Shown: positions 55,426 to 63,398 of the stretch, in pieces
Layout of the letters: every line of letters starts with the position of its first letter
Numbering within the stretch: position 1 is the first letter of the stretch
DNA from: JADGGM01 sp027307005
GTDB taxonomy: Bacteria; Gemmatimonadota; Gemmatimonadetes; Gemmatimonadales; Gemmatimonadaceae
Assembly: GCA_035455745.1 (NCBI GenBank)
Contig: DATIEP010000090.1
Span: forward strand, 1-64,000
Length of the DNA: 64,000 nucleotides
Direction: 5' to 3'
The notes under the pieces: generated by a model
Database searches by the model: none
The model's input: the letters and a program-made list of their open reading frames with translations, nothing else
Told to the model about the DNA's origin: nothing
Made by a program: the position numbers and the translations under genes

Positions 55426-55793
55426 GCGCGCCCCGGCGCGATGATCTGCCGAGCAACGGCCAACCGGACCAGCGCTCGCAATCGCAGCATCTCGGCGGCC
55501 AGGACGCGATGGCCAAACGGGGTCAATCGATGGTAGATGCGACGTTCATCGCCTTCGGCCTCACGCTTTTCCGGCGCCTCTTCGATCAGCCCCTTCGATT
55601 CCAGACGGCGCATGTGGCGGTACAGGTTGCCAGCCTCGAGCTCGATCGTTCCGTTCGAGTGCGCGAGGATGTCCTGCCGGATGCCGTAGCCGTGCCGAGC
55701 CCCCGCGGCGAGCATCGTGAGGATGAGGGTGTCGACGGACTTGAGCGGCAGGAGTGATTCGGGCTCGGGCCCAGCTTTGGGAAGCGGAGTCAT
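55422..55793 (-). CDS. PadR-family transcription regulator
   Basis: 123 aa. The PadR winged helix includes LILTMLAAGARHGYGI and EAGNLYRHMRRLESKGLIEE, with the wing ERRIYHRLTPFGHRVL. The C-terminal helix is short. The gene sits upstream of, and overlaps, the ADOP permease it probably controls. A 7-bp palindrome lies just upstream and is its likely operator. Confidence 0.9.
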   Translation of the reverse strand: MTPLPKAGPEPESLLPLKSVDTLILTMLAAGARHGYGIRQDILAHSNGTIELEAGNLYRHMRRLESKGLIEEAPEKREAEGDERRIYHRLTPFGHRVLAAEMLRLRALVRLAVARQIIAPGRA

Positions 55794-55806
55794 CGGGGAT
55801 CCCCGG

Positions 55807-55825
55807 TATAGTCAAAACGACTATA
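55807..55825. promoter_or_regulatory. Palindrome in the PadR promoter region
   Basis: TATAGTC (55807-55813) and GACTATA (55819-55825) are perfect 7-bp arms around AAAAC, 14 bp upstream of the PadR ATG. On the minus strand TATAGT can act as a -10. Binding of PadR here would give autoregulation. It is also within the divergent space toward the plug lipoprotein. Confidence 0.65.
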
Positions 55826-55989
55826 GCACTTTGACACCCAGTTGGCCAGGATGGTTTGACCGGCGCCGGCGATCGGGCGCGGGAATGCGGCCCCCGCTGT
55901 TCCCCGCGCCCGCCGGACGCTATGATAGTAGCCGCCGTGACTAACCCGGTTGGGCGTAGTCGCGGCGCCCCACCTTTTCCGGAGGTTCC

Positions 55990-56370
55990 ATGCGCGCTCG
56001 CGTCGTCGCCTTTTCCCTCGTGCTCGCACTCGCGGCCTGCGCGACCGCCCGCGGCCCCCACACCGGTGGCGGCCGCGACGCCAACCTCATCACCGCCGCC
56101 GAGATCGAAAACTCACACGAGACCGACGCCTACGATGCGGTCCGCAACCTTCGTCCGAACATGCTCGTCACGCACGGGCAAACGACGTTCAACAACTCGG
56201 ATCCGGGCATCATCGTGTTCCTGAATGGCTCGCAGTTCGGCACGGTGGAGTCGCTGCACCGCATCGCCGCCTCGGATGTCGACGAGATCCGCTTCTACTC
56301 CGCGGGCGAGGCGAGCATGCGCCACGGAACGGGCTACCCGGATGGCGTGATCGAAGTGAAAACGAAATAG
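55990..56370 (+). CDS. Short lipoprotein with TonB-plug-like domain
   Basis: 126 aa. Signal peptide with lipobox LAAC (Cys17). The mature part resembles an isolated plug domain: NSHETDAYDAVRNLRPNML, then GIIVFLNGSQFGTVESLHRI and VDEIRFYSAGEASMRHGTG, ending GVIEVKTK. There is no beta-barrel. Such stand-alone plug lipoproteins are seen in Gemmatimonadota. A permease gene follows after 20 bp. The role may be a periplasmic scaffold for the export system. The function is not established. Confidence 0.8.
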   Translation: MRARVVAFSLVLALAACATARGPHTGGGRDANLITAAEIENSHETDAYDAVRNLRPNMLVTHGQTTFNNSDPGIIVFLNGSQFGTVESLHRIAASDVDEIRFYSAGEASMRHGTGYPDGVIEVKTK

Positions 56371-56390
56371 GAAAACGTTATGTTGCATCG

Positions 56391-57632
56391 GTGAATCTCG
56401 CCGACGTCCTGCGCACCGCGTTCGGGCAGATCCGGGCGAACAAGCTGCGGTCGTTCTTCACCTTGTTAGGCATCATCGTGTCCGTCGGCTTTCTCGTGGC
56501 CGTGGTCGCGATCATTCAGGGGATGAACGCCTACGTCAAAGAGAACGTGGCCGACGCGATCGTCGGCGTGAACACGTTCCAGGTGCGCCGGATTCCCATC
56601 AAGATCGGCCTCTTCACCGACGACGAGCTGCGCATCATCGAGCGACGGCCCAAGATCACCATGGCCGACGCCGCGGTGGTGTCGCGCGCCGTGCCGGGCG
56701 CCGACGCCGTCGCGCTGCAGAGCGGCTTCCCGACGCCCGCGGCGCAGCTCGTCTGGCACGGCCGCTCGCTCGACAACGTCTTCGTCTTCGGCGTCACCGC
56801 GCCGTACCAGACCGTCCAGGATTATCGCTTCACGAGCGGCAGCCCGATCACCGATGTCGATGTGCGCGAGCGGCGCCAGGTGATCGCCGTCGGCGCCGAC
56901 GTCGCCGAGAAGGTGTTCGGCGATGCCGACCCCGTTGGGCACAGCCTGCGCATCATGGGCGCGCGCTTCACGGTCATCGGCACGATCGCGCCCAAAGGCC
57001 GCGTGCTCGGCCAGTCGTTCGACTCGTTCGTGATCATGCCGATCACGAGCTTCGAGCTGCTCTATGGCCGGCGCACCACGACCACCATTTCGGTCAAGAT
57101 GCCGAACGCGGAATCCATCCCGGCGGGCATGGCGGCGGCGGAGGAAGCGATGCGCATCGCGCACCACCTGCGCCCGGCCCAACCCGATGATTTCACCGTC
57201 GAGACCGCCGACGCGCTGGTGGACTTCTGGCGCAACCTGACACGCGTGCTGTTCAGCGTCATCCCCGCCGTGGTTGCGATCGGCATCGTCGTCGGCGGCA
57301 TCGTGATCATGAACATCATGCTCATGGCGGTGAACGAGCGGACGCACGAGATCGGGATCCGCAAGTCCGTGGGCGCGCGGCAGCGCGACATCCGGCGGCA
57401 GTTCCTGGCCGAGGCCGTCGCCCTGGCCACGTTAGGCGGGTTCTTCGGCGTCGCGTCGGGGTGGGCGCTCGCCCTCATCGTCGCCAGCGCGTCGCCGCTG
57501 CCGGCGCGCGTCACCGGCTGGTCGGTGGCCGTCGCCATTGCGTTAGGCGCTGGGATCGGTGTGTTGTTCGGCGTCTACCCGGCCAGCCGCGCGGCGCGCC
57601 TCGACCCCATCAACGCGCTGCGGGCCGAATGA
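56391..57632 (+). CDS. MacB-like permease 4
   Basis: 413 aa from GTG 56391. The first helix is FFTLLGIIVSVGFLVAVV, with a periplasmic domain in the middle and the FtsX end HEIGIRKSVGARQRDIRRQFL, closing ARLDPINALRAE. It is close to permease 1 in sequence. The ATPase of the main cluster is about 8 kb away and no nearer one exists. It overlaps permease 5 by 4 bp. Confidence 0.92.
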   Translation: MNLADVLRTAFGQIRANKLRSFFTLLGIIVSVGFLVAVVAIIQGMNAYVKENVADAIVGVNTFQVRRIPIKIGLFTDDELRIIERRPKITMADAAVVSRAVPGADAVALQSGFPTPAAQLVWHGRSLDNVFVFGVTAPYQTVQDYRFTSGSPITDVDVRERRQVIAVGADVAEKVFGDADPVGHSLRIMGARFTVIGTIAPKGRVLGQSFDSFVIMPITSFELLYGRRTTTTISVKMPNAESIPAGMAAAEEAMRIAHHLRPAQPDDFTVETADALVDFWRNLTRVLFSVIPAVVAIGIVVGGIVIMNIMLMAVNERTHEIGIRKSVGARQRDIRRQFLAEAVALATLGGFFGVASGWALALIVASASPLPARVTGWSVAVAIALGAGIGVLFGVYPASRAARLDPINALRAE

Positions 57633-58867
57633 GAGCGGCCGAACGCCTCAGCGAGAACATCGCGATCGCGATCGACACCCTGCGCGTGAGCAAGCTGCGC
57701 AGCGGCCTCACGATCCTCGGCGTCGTCATCGGCGTCGCGACCGTGATGACGATGGCGGCCATCGTGCAGGGCGTCCGGCAGCAGATCGTGCACACCATCG
57801 AGATCGCCGGCCCAACGACGTTTTACGTCACCCGATCGAAGAATCCGGTCAACCCGGGCAACCCGCCTCCGGAGATTCGCGATCGGCCGGAGATCAAACC
57901 CGCGGAAGCCGATCGCGTGCGGCAGTTGCCCGGGATCGCCTACGCCGGCATCTGGGGACAGGCGCAGGCGCGCATGTCCTATCACGGCACGCGCACGCAA
58001 AACGTGGCGATCTTCGGCGCCGACAACCGATTTACCGAGATTCAGGGCGGCGACCTGTCCGAAGGACGCTGGTTCACGCGACCGGAACTGGCGAGCGGCA
58101 GCGGGGTCGCGGTCATCGAACAGGACATGGCGCGGACCCTGTTCGGCCGCGTCGATCCCCTCGGCAAGCTCGTCGACATCGGCGGTCGCCCGGCCCGCGT
58201 GATCGGCATCTATGTGCCGCCCGGCAACATCTTCAATCCGCCCGGCCAGTCCACGGGCGCGATCGTGCCCTTCGCGATGCTCAACCATCAGCTGCCGTTC
58301 GACCGCACGAACGCGCTCTGGATCGTCGTCAAGCCGCGGCCTAACGTAACCGTGGCCGACGCCGAAGAAGCCGTGATGGTGGCCCTGCGCCGCATGCGGC
58401 ATCTCCGGCCGTCCGAGCCCAACTCGTTCGACCTGCTCACGCAGGATCAGATCCTCGACACGTTCAACAAGCTGACGGGTGTGTTCTTTCTCGTCATGAT
58501 CGTCCTGTCGGCCGTGGCGCTGCTCGTCGGCGGCATCGGCGTGATGGCGATCATGATGGTGTCGGTCACGGATCGCACGCGCGAGATCGGCGTTCGGAAA
58601 GCGCTCGGCGCCACGCGGCTCGATATTCTGCTTCAATTCCTCGTCGAGGCGTCGACGCTCACCGGGATCGGCGGCCTGGTCGGCATTCTCTTCGGGTTAG
58701 GATTCGGACGAATCGCCACGGCGACCATGCGGATCGAGGCAACCACCCCGATGCTCTACACGCTCGTGGCGGTGGTCGTGTCGGTCGCCATCGGCGTGGT
58801 ATTCGGGTTGCTGCCGGCCAACCGGGCGGCGCGGCTCGATCCGGTGGAGGCATTGCGGTACGAATGA
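57629..58867 (+). CDS. MacB-like permease 5
   Basis: 412 aa from ATG 57629 (ATGA overlap). The first helix is GLTILGVVIGVATVMTM and the FtsX end is TREIGVRKALGATRLDILLQFL, closing ARLDPVEALRYE. It resembles permease 2, so genes 4 and 5 repeat the 1-2 order. A second duplicated permease pair without an ATPase suggests a shared ATPase or a duplication that left it behind. Confidence 0.92.
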   Translation: MRAAERLSENIAIAIDTLRVSKLRSGLTILGVVIGVATVMTMAAIVQGVRQQIVHTIEIAGPTTFYVTRSKNPVNPGNPPPEIRDRPEIKPAEADRVRQLPGIAYAGIWGQAQARMSYHGTRTQNVAIFGADNRFTEIQGGDLSEGRWFTRPELASGSGVAVIEQDMARTLFGRVDPLGKLVDIGGRPARVIGIYVPPGNIFNPPGQSTGAIVPFAMLNHQLPFDRTNALWIVVKPRPNVTVADAEEAVMVALRRMRHLRPSEPNSFDLLTQDQILDTFNKLTGVFFLVMIVLSAVALLVGGIGVMAIMMVSVTDRTREIGVRKALGATRLDILLQFLVEASTLTGIGGLVGILFGLGFGRIATATMRIEATTPMLYTLVAVVVSVAIGVVFGLLPANRAARLDPVEALRYE

Positions 58868-58962
58868 CCGGCCAACCCACTGCGTTCCGCGTGTCTAACG
58901 ATCGCGGAACGTTCCGGAGCGCCCGCGCGTAGAGTTAGCGACACGTTTAGGCGAGGCGGCGT

Positions 58963-60000
58963 ATGCGAGTCGGCGCGGTGTCGGCCGGTGTTCTGTTGGC
59001 GGCGCTCGCCGCCTGCACCCACAACACCCAGCGCGACAACCTCTCCCCGCGGGATGAGCCACTGGACGTCAGCCTGATCCCCGGCCTGCAAGCGGAGACG
59101 ACCGTTCCATCGCTCTCCTTCGTGCTCAATCGGCCGGCGTACGTTGCGGCATTCGAGGTCATCCCGGGCCGGGGCATGCAGCTTCTGTATCCCGCAGGCG
59201 CCGCAGACGAAGAGAGCAACGCCGGCTTGAACGTCGTCACTGAAGCGCCGTTCTTCTACGCCGATTATCTACTGCCGCCGTTCGTGGCGCCCGCAGCGCA
59301 ACCGCACTACATCTACATCGTTGCGTCCGACGCGCCCCTCAACCTGAGTACGGTGCGCGAACCCGCCGGCTTGGTGCACATGTTCGGCATCGAGCGATTT
59401 GCGTCGGCGACGCCGTCTTATTTGATGGCTGAGGTCACGTCGCAGGTGATCGAGCCTGGGACGTCGGACGATGCGTGGGCGTCCGACATGGTAATGGATT
59501 GGTCAGGCGCCGGCGGGGTGGATCTCACGTTGGCTACGACTCAGATTCGATGCCGAGATGGCAATCTGATCATCGTACCATTGTCGTACGGGTCGGTACT
59601 CTGCCCGGGCGACGCGTTACGCGCGCATCCGGTCTTGGCCGCGTACCGCGCGCCGACGAACCGCAAACCATCGAAGCATCCGAGCAAGCCGTCAACCAAG
59701 GCTTCGAGCCAGACGCTCGCGGCCCAGCGGGCGGCACACCACGCACCGAGGTGGGGGAGCGACGCACCGCAGGTAACGGGTGGTTTGCTTGGCTGGCGCT
59801 TGGTGCACCTGCCGGCCGACCGCCCAACCGCCGCGCCCAAGGTGCAGTCGGCGAATCCGCAGCATCCCCCGGATCCACGGCCGGCAACGTCCGCGCCCGC
59901 TCATGGCGCACCGCCGGCCGCCGCCCCGGCTCCGGCGCGCACATCGGCGCCTCCGCCTGCAGCGGCACCACCAGCGCAGAAGATCCATCCTTCACGCTGA
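58963..60000 (+). CDS. Lipoprotein with Pro/Ala-rich C-terminal tail
   Basis: 345 aa. The lipobox is LAAC (Cys18). The N-terminal 220 residues form a compact domain of unknown family, with strands VPSLSFVLNRPAYVAAFEV and PHYIYIVASDAPLNL. The last 110 residues are Pro/Ala/Ser-rich low-complexity, ending AAAPPAQKIHPSR, a likely cell-wall or surface spacer. The 95-bp gap upstream holds a possible promoter but nothing clear. No octamer copies occur in it. Confidence 0.75.
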   Translation: MRVGAVSAGVLLAALAACTHNTQRDNLSPRDEPLDVSLIPGLQAETTVPSLSFVLNRPAYVAAFEVIPGRGMQLLYPAGAADEESNAGLNVVTEAPFFYADYLLPPFVAPAAQPHYIYIVASDAPLNLSTVREPAGLVHMFGIERFASATPSYLMAEVTSQVIEPGTSDDAWASDMVMDWSGAGGVDLTLATTQIRCRDGNLIIVPLSYGSVLCPGDALRAHPVLAAYRAPTNRKPSKHPSKPSTKASSQTLAAQRAAHHAPRWGSDAPQVTGGLLGWRLVHLPADRPTAAPKVQSANPQHPPDPRPATSAPAHGAPPAAAPAPARTSAPPPAAAPPAQKIHPSR

Positions 60001-60171
60001 CGCCGACTCATCAGATGATATGATGACAGGCGGAGACGACGCGGCGGATCGGTGGCTCGAGGCAAATTCTCGACCCGTGGCAAGGACGTTGCCCCGCAGC
60101 CCACCGACTCGACGTCGTTCGGCGCATCACGAATCGCCCGCAGAGCGGCGTGTCGTTCGCGCGAGCCTGAG

Positions 60172-60207
60172 ACGGCCAGCCGGCGCTCGATCGCACCGGC
60201 TGGCCGT
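60172..60207. terminator. 12-bp perfect hairpin between convergent genes
   Basis: ACGGCCAGCCGG (60172-60183) and CCGGCTGGCCGT (60196-60207) pair perfectly, with a 12-nt loop. It lies between the Pro-rich lipoprotein (+) and the plastocyanin-like gene (-), so it can end both. The octamer CGTTAGGC (60205-60212) overlaps its right base. Confidence 0.6.
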
Positions 60208-60229
60208 TAGGCATCGGCGCCGGCGACCG

Positions 60230-60640
60230 TCACGGCATGACGACGATCGTCCCGACGAACGACGGATACTGCGACGGCGGATGGAACATGCAGTGATAGC
60301 TGAACGACCCCGCCTGCGTGAACGTGAACTGGAACGTCGAACCGCCCGTGCTCGCGGCGTACGAACCGGTCCCGCCGGATGGGACAAGTCCGCCCGAGTT
60401 CCACAAACCGGTGTCGCTCGTCGTGCTGTGCTCCGATGGACCGTGATTCACCCATTGCACCGTCGTCCCCACTTTCACCGTGTCCACCGCCGGCGAGAAC
60501 TTGAAGTCGGCAATCGTGACGTTCACACCGTTCATCGGTGGCGGCGGATCCGTGACGCCGTTCATCGAACTGCTGCCGCTGCCACCGCACGCGAGCGCGA
60601 AGGCTGCAATCCCGAGACTGACGAGATGAAATGCACGCAC
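60230..60640 (-). CDS. Plastocyanin-like copper lipoprotein
   Basis: 136 aa from GTG 60640. The lipobox is FALAC (Cys18). The cupredoxin body has VTIADFKFSP, VKVGTTVQWVNHGPSEHSTT (one His ligand) and the C-terminal YHCMFHPPS...FVGTIVV. The Cys and second His ligands are present, but the usual Met a few residues later is absent, so the axial ligand is missing or different. It is probably an electron-transfer protein of the periplasm. A 167-bp divergent gap separates it from the deacetylase gene. Confidence 0.82.
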   Translation of the reverse strand: MRAFHLVSLGIAAFALACGGSGSSSMNGVTDPPPPMNGVNVTIADFKFSPAVDTVKVGTTVQWVNHGPSEHSTTSDTGLWNSGGLVPSGGTGSYAASTGGSTFQFTFTQAGSFSYHCMFHPPSQYPSFVGTIVVMP

Positions 60641-60807
60641 CTGGCCTCCTCTGCTGTGAGGAACGCGCGCCGCGCCAGCGGTTGTGCTCGACAGCGCCGC
60701 GTTTCCTTCGGACCAACGAAAGGCATATTCGCGGGCCCGGGAGATGGTTCCGCGACTGACGACCTCATCGACTCGCTTGGGGCTCGACGCGCGATATATT
60801 CTGCGCC

Positions 60808-61527
60808 ATGACACACGTCGATGTGCTCGCCATCGCCGCGCACCGCGATGACATCGAGCTCACCTGTGGCGGCACACTCCTCAAGGCACAGTCACTCGGC
60901 CACGCGACGGCGATCATCGATCTGTCGCAGGGCGAGACCGGCACCCGTGGCTCGGCGGAGCTGCGCGCACAAGAAGCCAGCCGCGCCGCGGAAATTCTCG
61001 GTGTGAGCGCGCGCGTCAATCTCGGATTCCCCGACGCGGCGATCGTCAACACACCGGCCACGCGCATCGCCGTCGCGAAAGCGATCCGCCAGTTCACACC
61101 GCGCATCGTCATCGCGCCATCGGAGCGCGGCCGTCACCCGGACCACCGTGTGACGGCCGAGCTGGTGCGCGATGCGTGTTTCATCGCCGGACTCGCCAAA
61201 GTCGAGCCGGGTGTGCCGGCGCACCGTCCGCACAAGGTCATTCACTGCCTCTCGTTTCGAGAGGACTACATCAAGCCCACGTTTGTCGTCGACATTTCGG
61301 ATGTCTTCGAGCTGAAGCTCGAGGCGGTGCGCCAGTACGAATCGCAGTTCGCCGGCGTGCACCAAGCGGGCGAGGTCTACCCGAACGGCGAACCGTTGAC
61401 CGAAATCGTCAGGCATCAGGCGGCCCACTACGGATCGCTCATCCGCGTGCGGTACGGCGAGCCGTTCTCCACCGCCGAGACCATGCGCGTCGACGACGTG
61501 ACCACGCTGGAGGTATCCACCTTTTGA
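60808..61527 (+). CDS. bshB1: Bacillithiol deacetylase BshB1-like
   Basis: 239 aa of the LmbE/PIG-L family. The zinc motif AHPDDxE reads AHRDDIE here (His12, Asp14, Asp15), with the usual Pro replaced by Arg. GETGTRGS at 42-49 and SERGRHPDHRVTAELV are family blocks. BshB1 removes acetyl from GlcNAc-malate in bacillithiol synthesis; bshA and bshC are not here. A TATATT lies 7 bases before the ATG, so transcripts may be leaderless. It is the first gene of a three-gene chain with kynA and kynB. Confidence 0.85.
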   Translation: MTHVDVLAIAAHRDDIELTCGGTLLKAQSLGHATAIIDLSQGETGTRGSAELRAQEASRAAEILGVSARVNLGFPDAAIVNTPATRIAVAKAIRQFTPRIVIAPSERGRHPDHRVTAELVRDACFIAGLAKVEPGVPAHRPHKVIHCLSFREDYIKPTFVVDISDVFELKLEAVRQYESQFAGVHQAGEVYPNGEPLTEIVRHQAAHYGSLIRVRYGEPFSTAETMRVDDVTTLEVSTF

Positions 61528-62303
61528 CGCGGCGCACCGTTAGGCACAAGGAGGAAGCGGCCAGCTACGGCAGCTACTTGGCCCTCGATGAGCTGCTCGC
61601 CCTGCAGCGCCCGTTGTCCGAACCCGAACATCCCGACGAGCTGCTGTTCATCGTCGTGCATCAGGCGAGCGAGCTCTGGTTCAAGGTCATCCTGCACGAG
61701 CTGGATGCCCTCGTGGGCGCGCTCGACGCTGCCGACGTGCCGGCGGCGATGATGGTCGCGAAGCGCCTCAACGCGCTCGTGCGCATCGTGGCCGATCAGC
61801 TCTCCGCCCTCGACACGCTGCCGCCGCAGCGCTTCGCGCAATTTCGCGGGTACCTCGGCAGCTCGAGCGGCTCGCAGAGCGCGCAATTCCGCGCCATCGA
61901 GGCCGCGTCGGGCTTGCGCGACGCGCACTTCCTGCAGGCCATCTCCGAGCACGGGCCGCCGCCCGCCGTGGTGCAGCGCTGGCTCGACCGGCCGACCTTA
62001 CAATCGTTGTTCGAGCGCCTGCTCGAACGGCGCGGACGCACGCTCGAACAGGTCTACGGCGCCGACACGCCCTCGGAGCTCTTCCTCCTCGCCGAGGAAT
62101 TGCTCGAGTACGAGCAGGGGTTCGCGCGCTGGCGGTTCCTGCACGTCCAACTGGTCGAACGCATCATCGGTCCAGGCACGAGCGGCACCGGCGGCACGTT
62201 AGGCGCGCGGTACCTCGCCCGCACGGTGTCGCAGCGATTCTTCCCGGTGTTGTGGGACGTGCGCGCGCGCTTCTTCGGCGCGCCGCCTGCCGCCCGCGGA
62301 TGA
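61524..62303 (+). CDS. kynA: Tryptophan 2,3-dioxygenase (KynA)
   Basis: 259 aa from TTG 61524, which overlaps the bshB1 stop (TTGA) and is the only start that fits the known N-terminus. The family block LLFIVVHQASELWFKVILHEL has His46. Heme-proximal region FARWRFLHVQLVERIIG and GTSGTGGT are present. It opens the indole ring of tryptophan to N-formylkynurenine. A short bacterial form. It is co-transcribed with kynB, which takes the product on. Confidence 0.92.
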   Translation: MTRRTVRHKEEAASYGSYLALDELLALQRPLSEPEHPDELLFIVVHQASELWFKVILHELDALVGALDAADVPAAMMVAKRLNALVRIVADQLSALDTLPPQRFAQFRGYLGSSSGSQSAQFRAIEAASGLRDAHFLQAISEHGPPPAVVQRWLDRPTLQSLFERLLERRGRTLEQVYGADTPSELFLLAEELLEYEQGFARWRFLHVQLVERIIGPGTSGTGGTLGARYLARTVSQRFFPVLWDVRARFFGAPPAARG

Positions 62304-62920
62304 CGGGGCGCTGGCGCGACATCAGCATTGCGTTAGGCCCGGGCGCGCCCGAATGGCCCGGCGACACGCCGTACTCCTGCCGCTGGACCCAGCAGCTCGC
62401 CCGCGGCGACACGGTCAACCTGTCCGCGATCACGGCGAGTCCGCACGTCGGTACGCACGCCGATGCCCCGCTCCACGTGCACGACGGCTGGCCGCCGTCC
62501 GATGCACTGCCGGTCGACGTCTTTGCCGGTCCCGCCGTCGTCTGCTCGCTCGACCGGCTCGATGCGCTTTCGGACACGCGCGTCGAGCGCCTGCTGCTCC
62601 GCACCGGCGCGTCGACCGCCGGCGGTGCATTTCCCGCCGACTGGCCGGCGCTCACCGTTCGGCAGATCGAGGCGCTACTGGCGCGGGGACTCCGCCTCCT
62701 GGGAGTGGACGCACCGTCGGTGGATGCGCGGCACAGCACGGCGCTCGAGGTGCACCACGCGCTCTTCGCCGGCGGCGGGTACAACCTCGAGAACCTCGAT
62801 CTCCGCGACGTGCGCGACGGCGCCTACGATCTCGTGGCGCTGCCGCTCAAGGTGATCGGCTTGGACGCCGCGCCGGTACGTGCCGCGCTTCGGCCTGACG
62901 CAAGCACGCCGCTGCGTTAG
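62300..62920 (+). CDS. kynB: Kynurenine formamidase (KynB)
   Basis: 206 aa of the cyclase family. The metal motif HVGTHADAP has His49, His53 and Asp55. It hydrolyses N-formylkynurenine to kynurenine and formate. The ATG overlaps the kynA stop (ATGA). The stop TAG (62918-62920) is inside CGTTAGGC. kynU is not visible, so the rest of the pathway is elsewhere or absent. Confidence 0.93.
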   Translation: MTGRWRDISIALGPGAPEWPGDTPYSCRWTQQLARGDTVNLSAITASPHVGTHADAPLHVHDGWPPSDALPVDVFAGPAVVCSLDRLDALSDTRVERLLLRTGASTAGGAFPADWPALTVRQIEALLARGLRLLGVDAPSVDARHSTALEVHHALFAGGGYNLENLDLRDVRDGAYDLVALPLKVIGLDAAPVRAALRPDASTPLR

Positions 62921-62937
62921 GCCCGGCGCGCGCCGCC

Positions 62938-63336
62938 TCAGCCCGCCCGTTGGGCGAATACCATGGTGTGGCCGCCGGCCTCCCTGATCCCTACTTCATC
63001 CATCCCGTAGAACGTGCGGCGGCGCGGCAGCACCAGCGGCTCCCCGGCAATCTGGCGCTCGATCTCATCCAGGTCCGACACCTCGATGAACAACCCCACC
63101 GACGTCCCCACCGGCCGCACCGGCCTCGTGCCCAAATCGTTTTCGATGCTCGCCCACGTCTGGTACATCACCTCGACACCATCTTTCTCAAGAATGACGA
63201 ACCCCAGACGGTCGCCTTCCGGCACCTCCACCGTCTTGGTCCAACCGAGGCGCTGTGTCCACAGCGGCAAGCACGGTTCGATCGCATCCACCATGAGCAC
63301 GGGCGTCAACTTCTTCGTAACGTTTGGCATGGTCAT
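62938..63336 (-). CDS. VOC/glyoxalase-fold protein
   Basis: 132 aa from ATG 63336 (a second ATG is at 63330). The fold is indicated by LTPVLMVDAIEPCLPLW, GVEVMYQTWAS, TSVGLFIEVSDLDEIE and GIREAGGHTMVFAQ, giving two beta-alpha-beta halves. Members include bleomycin-resistance-like and glyoxalase proteins. The substrate is unknown. It is divergent from an AraC-type regulator, with 62 bp between. Confidence 0.85.
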   Translation of the reverse strand: MTMPNVTKKLTPVLMVDAIEPCLPLWTQRLGWTKTVEVPEGDRLGFVILEKDGVEVMYQTWASIENDLGTRPVRPVGTSVGLFIEVSDLDEIERQIAGEPLVLPRRRTFYGMDEVGIREAGGHTMVFAQRAG

Positions 63337-63398
63337 CTCTCTCTCGGTTTGCGTGACGCGACCAATCTGGATGCGATCCGCCTGAGGGTCTTGGAAAA

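Noticed and set aside
60795..60800. A separate promoter feature for bshB1 (TATATT)
   Set aside because: Only the -10-like word is visible, with no matching -35 at a normal distance, so it is mentioned only in the bshB1 entry.
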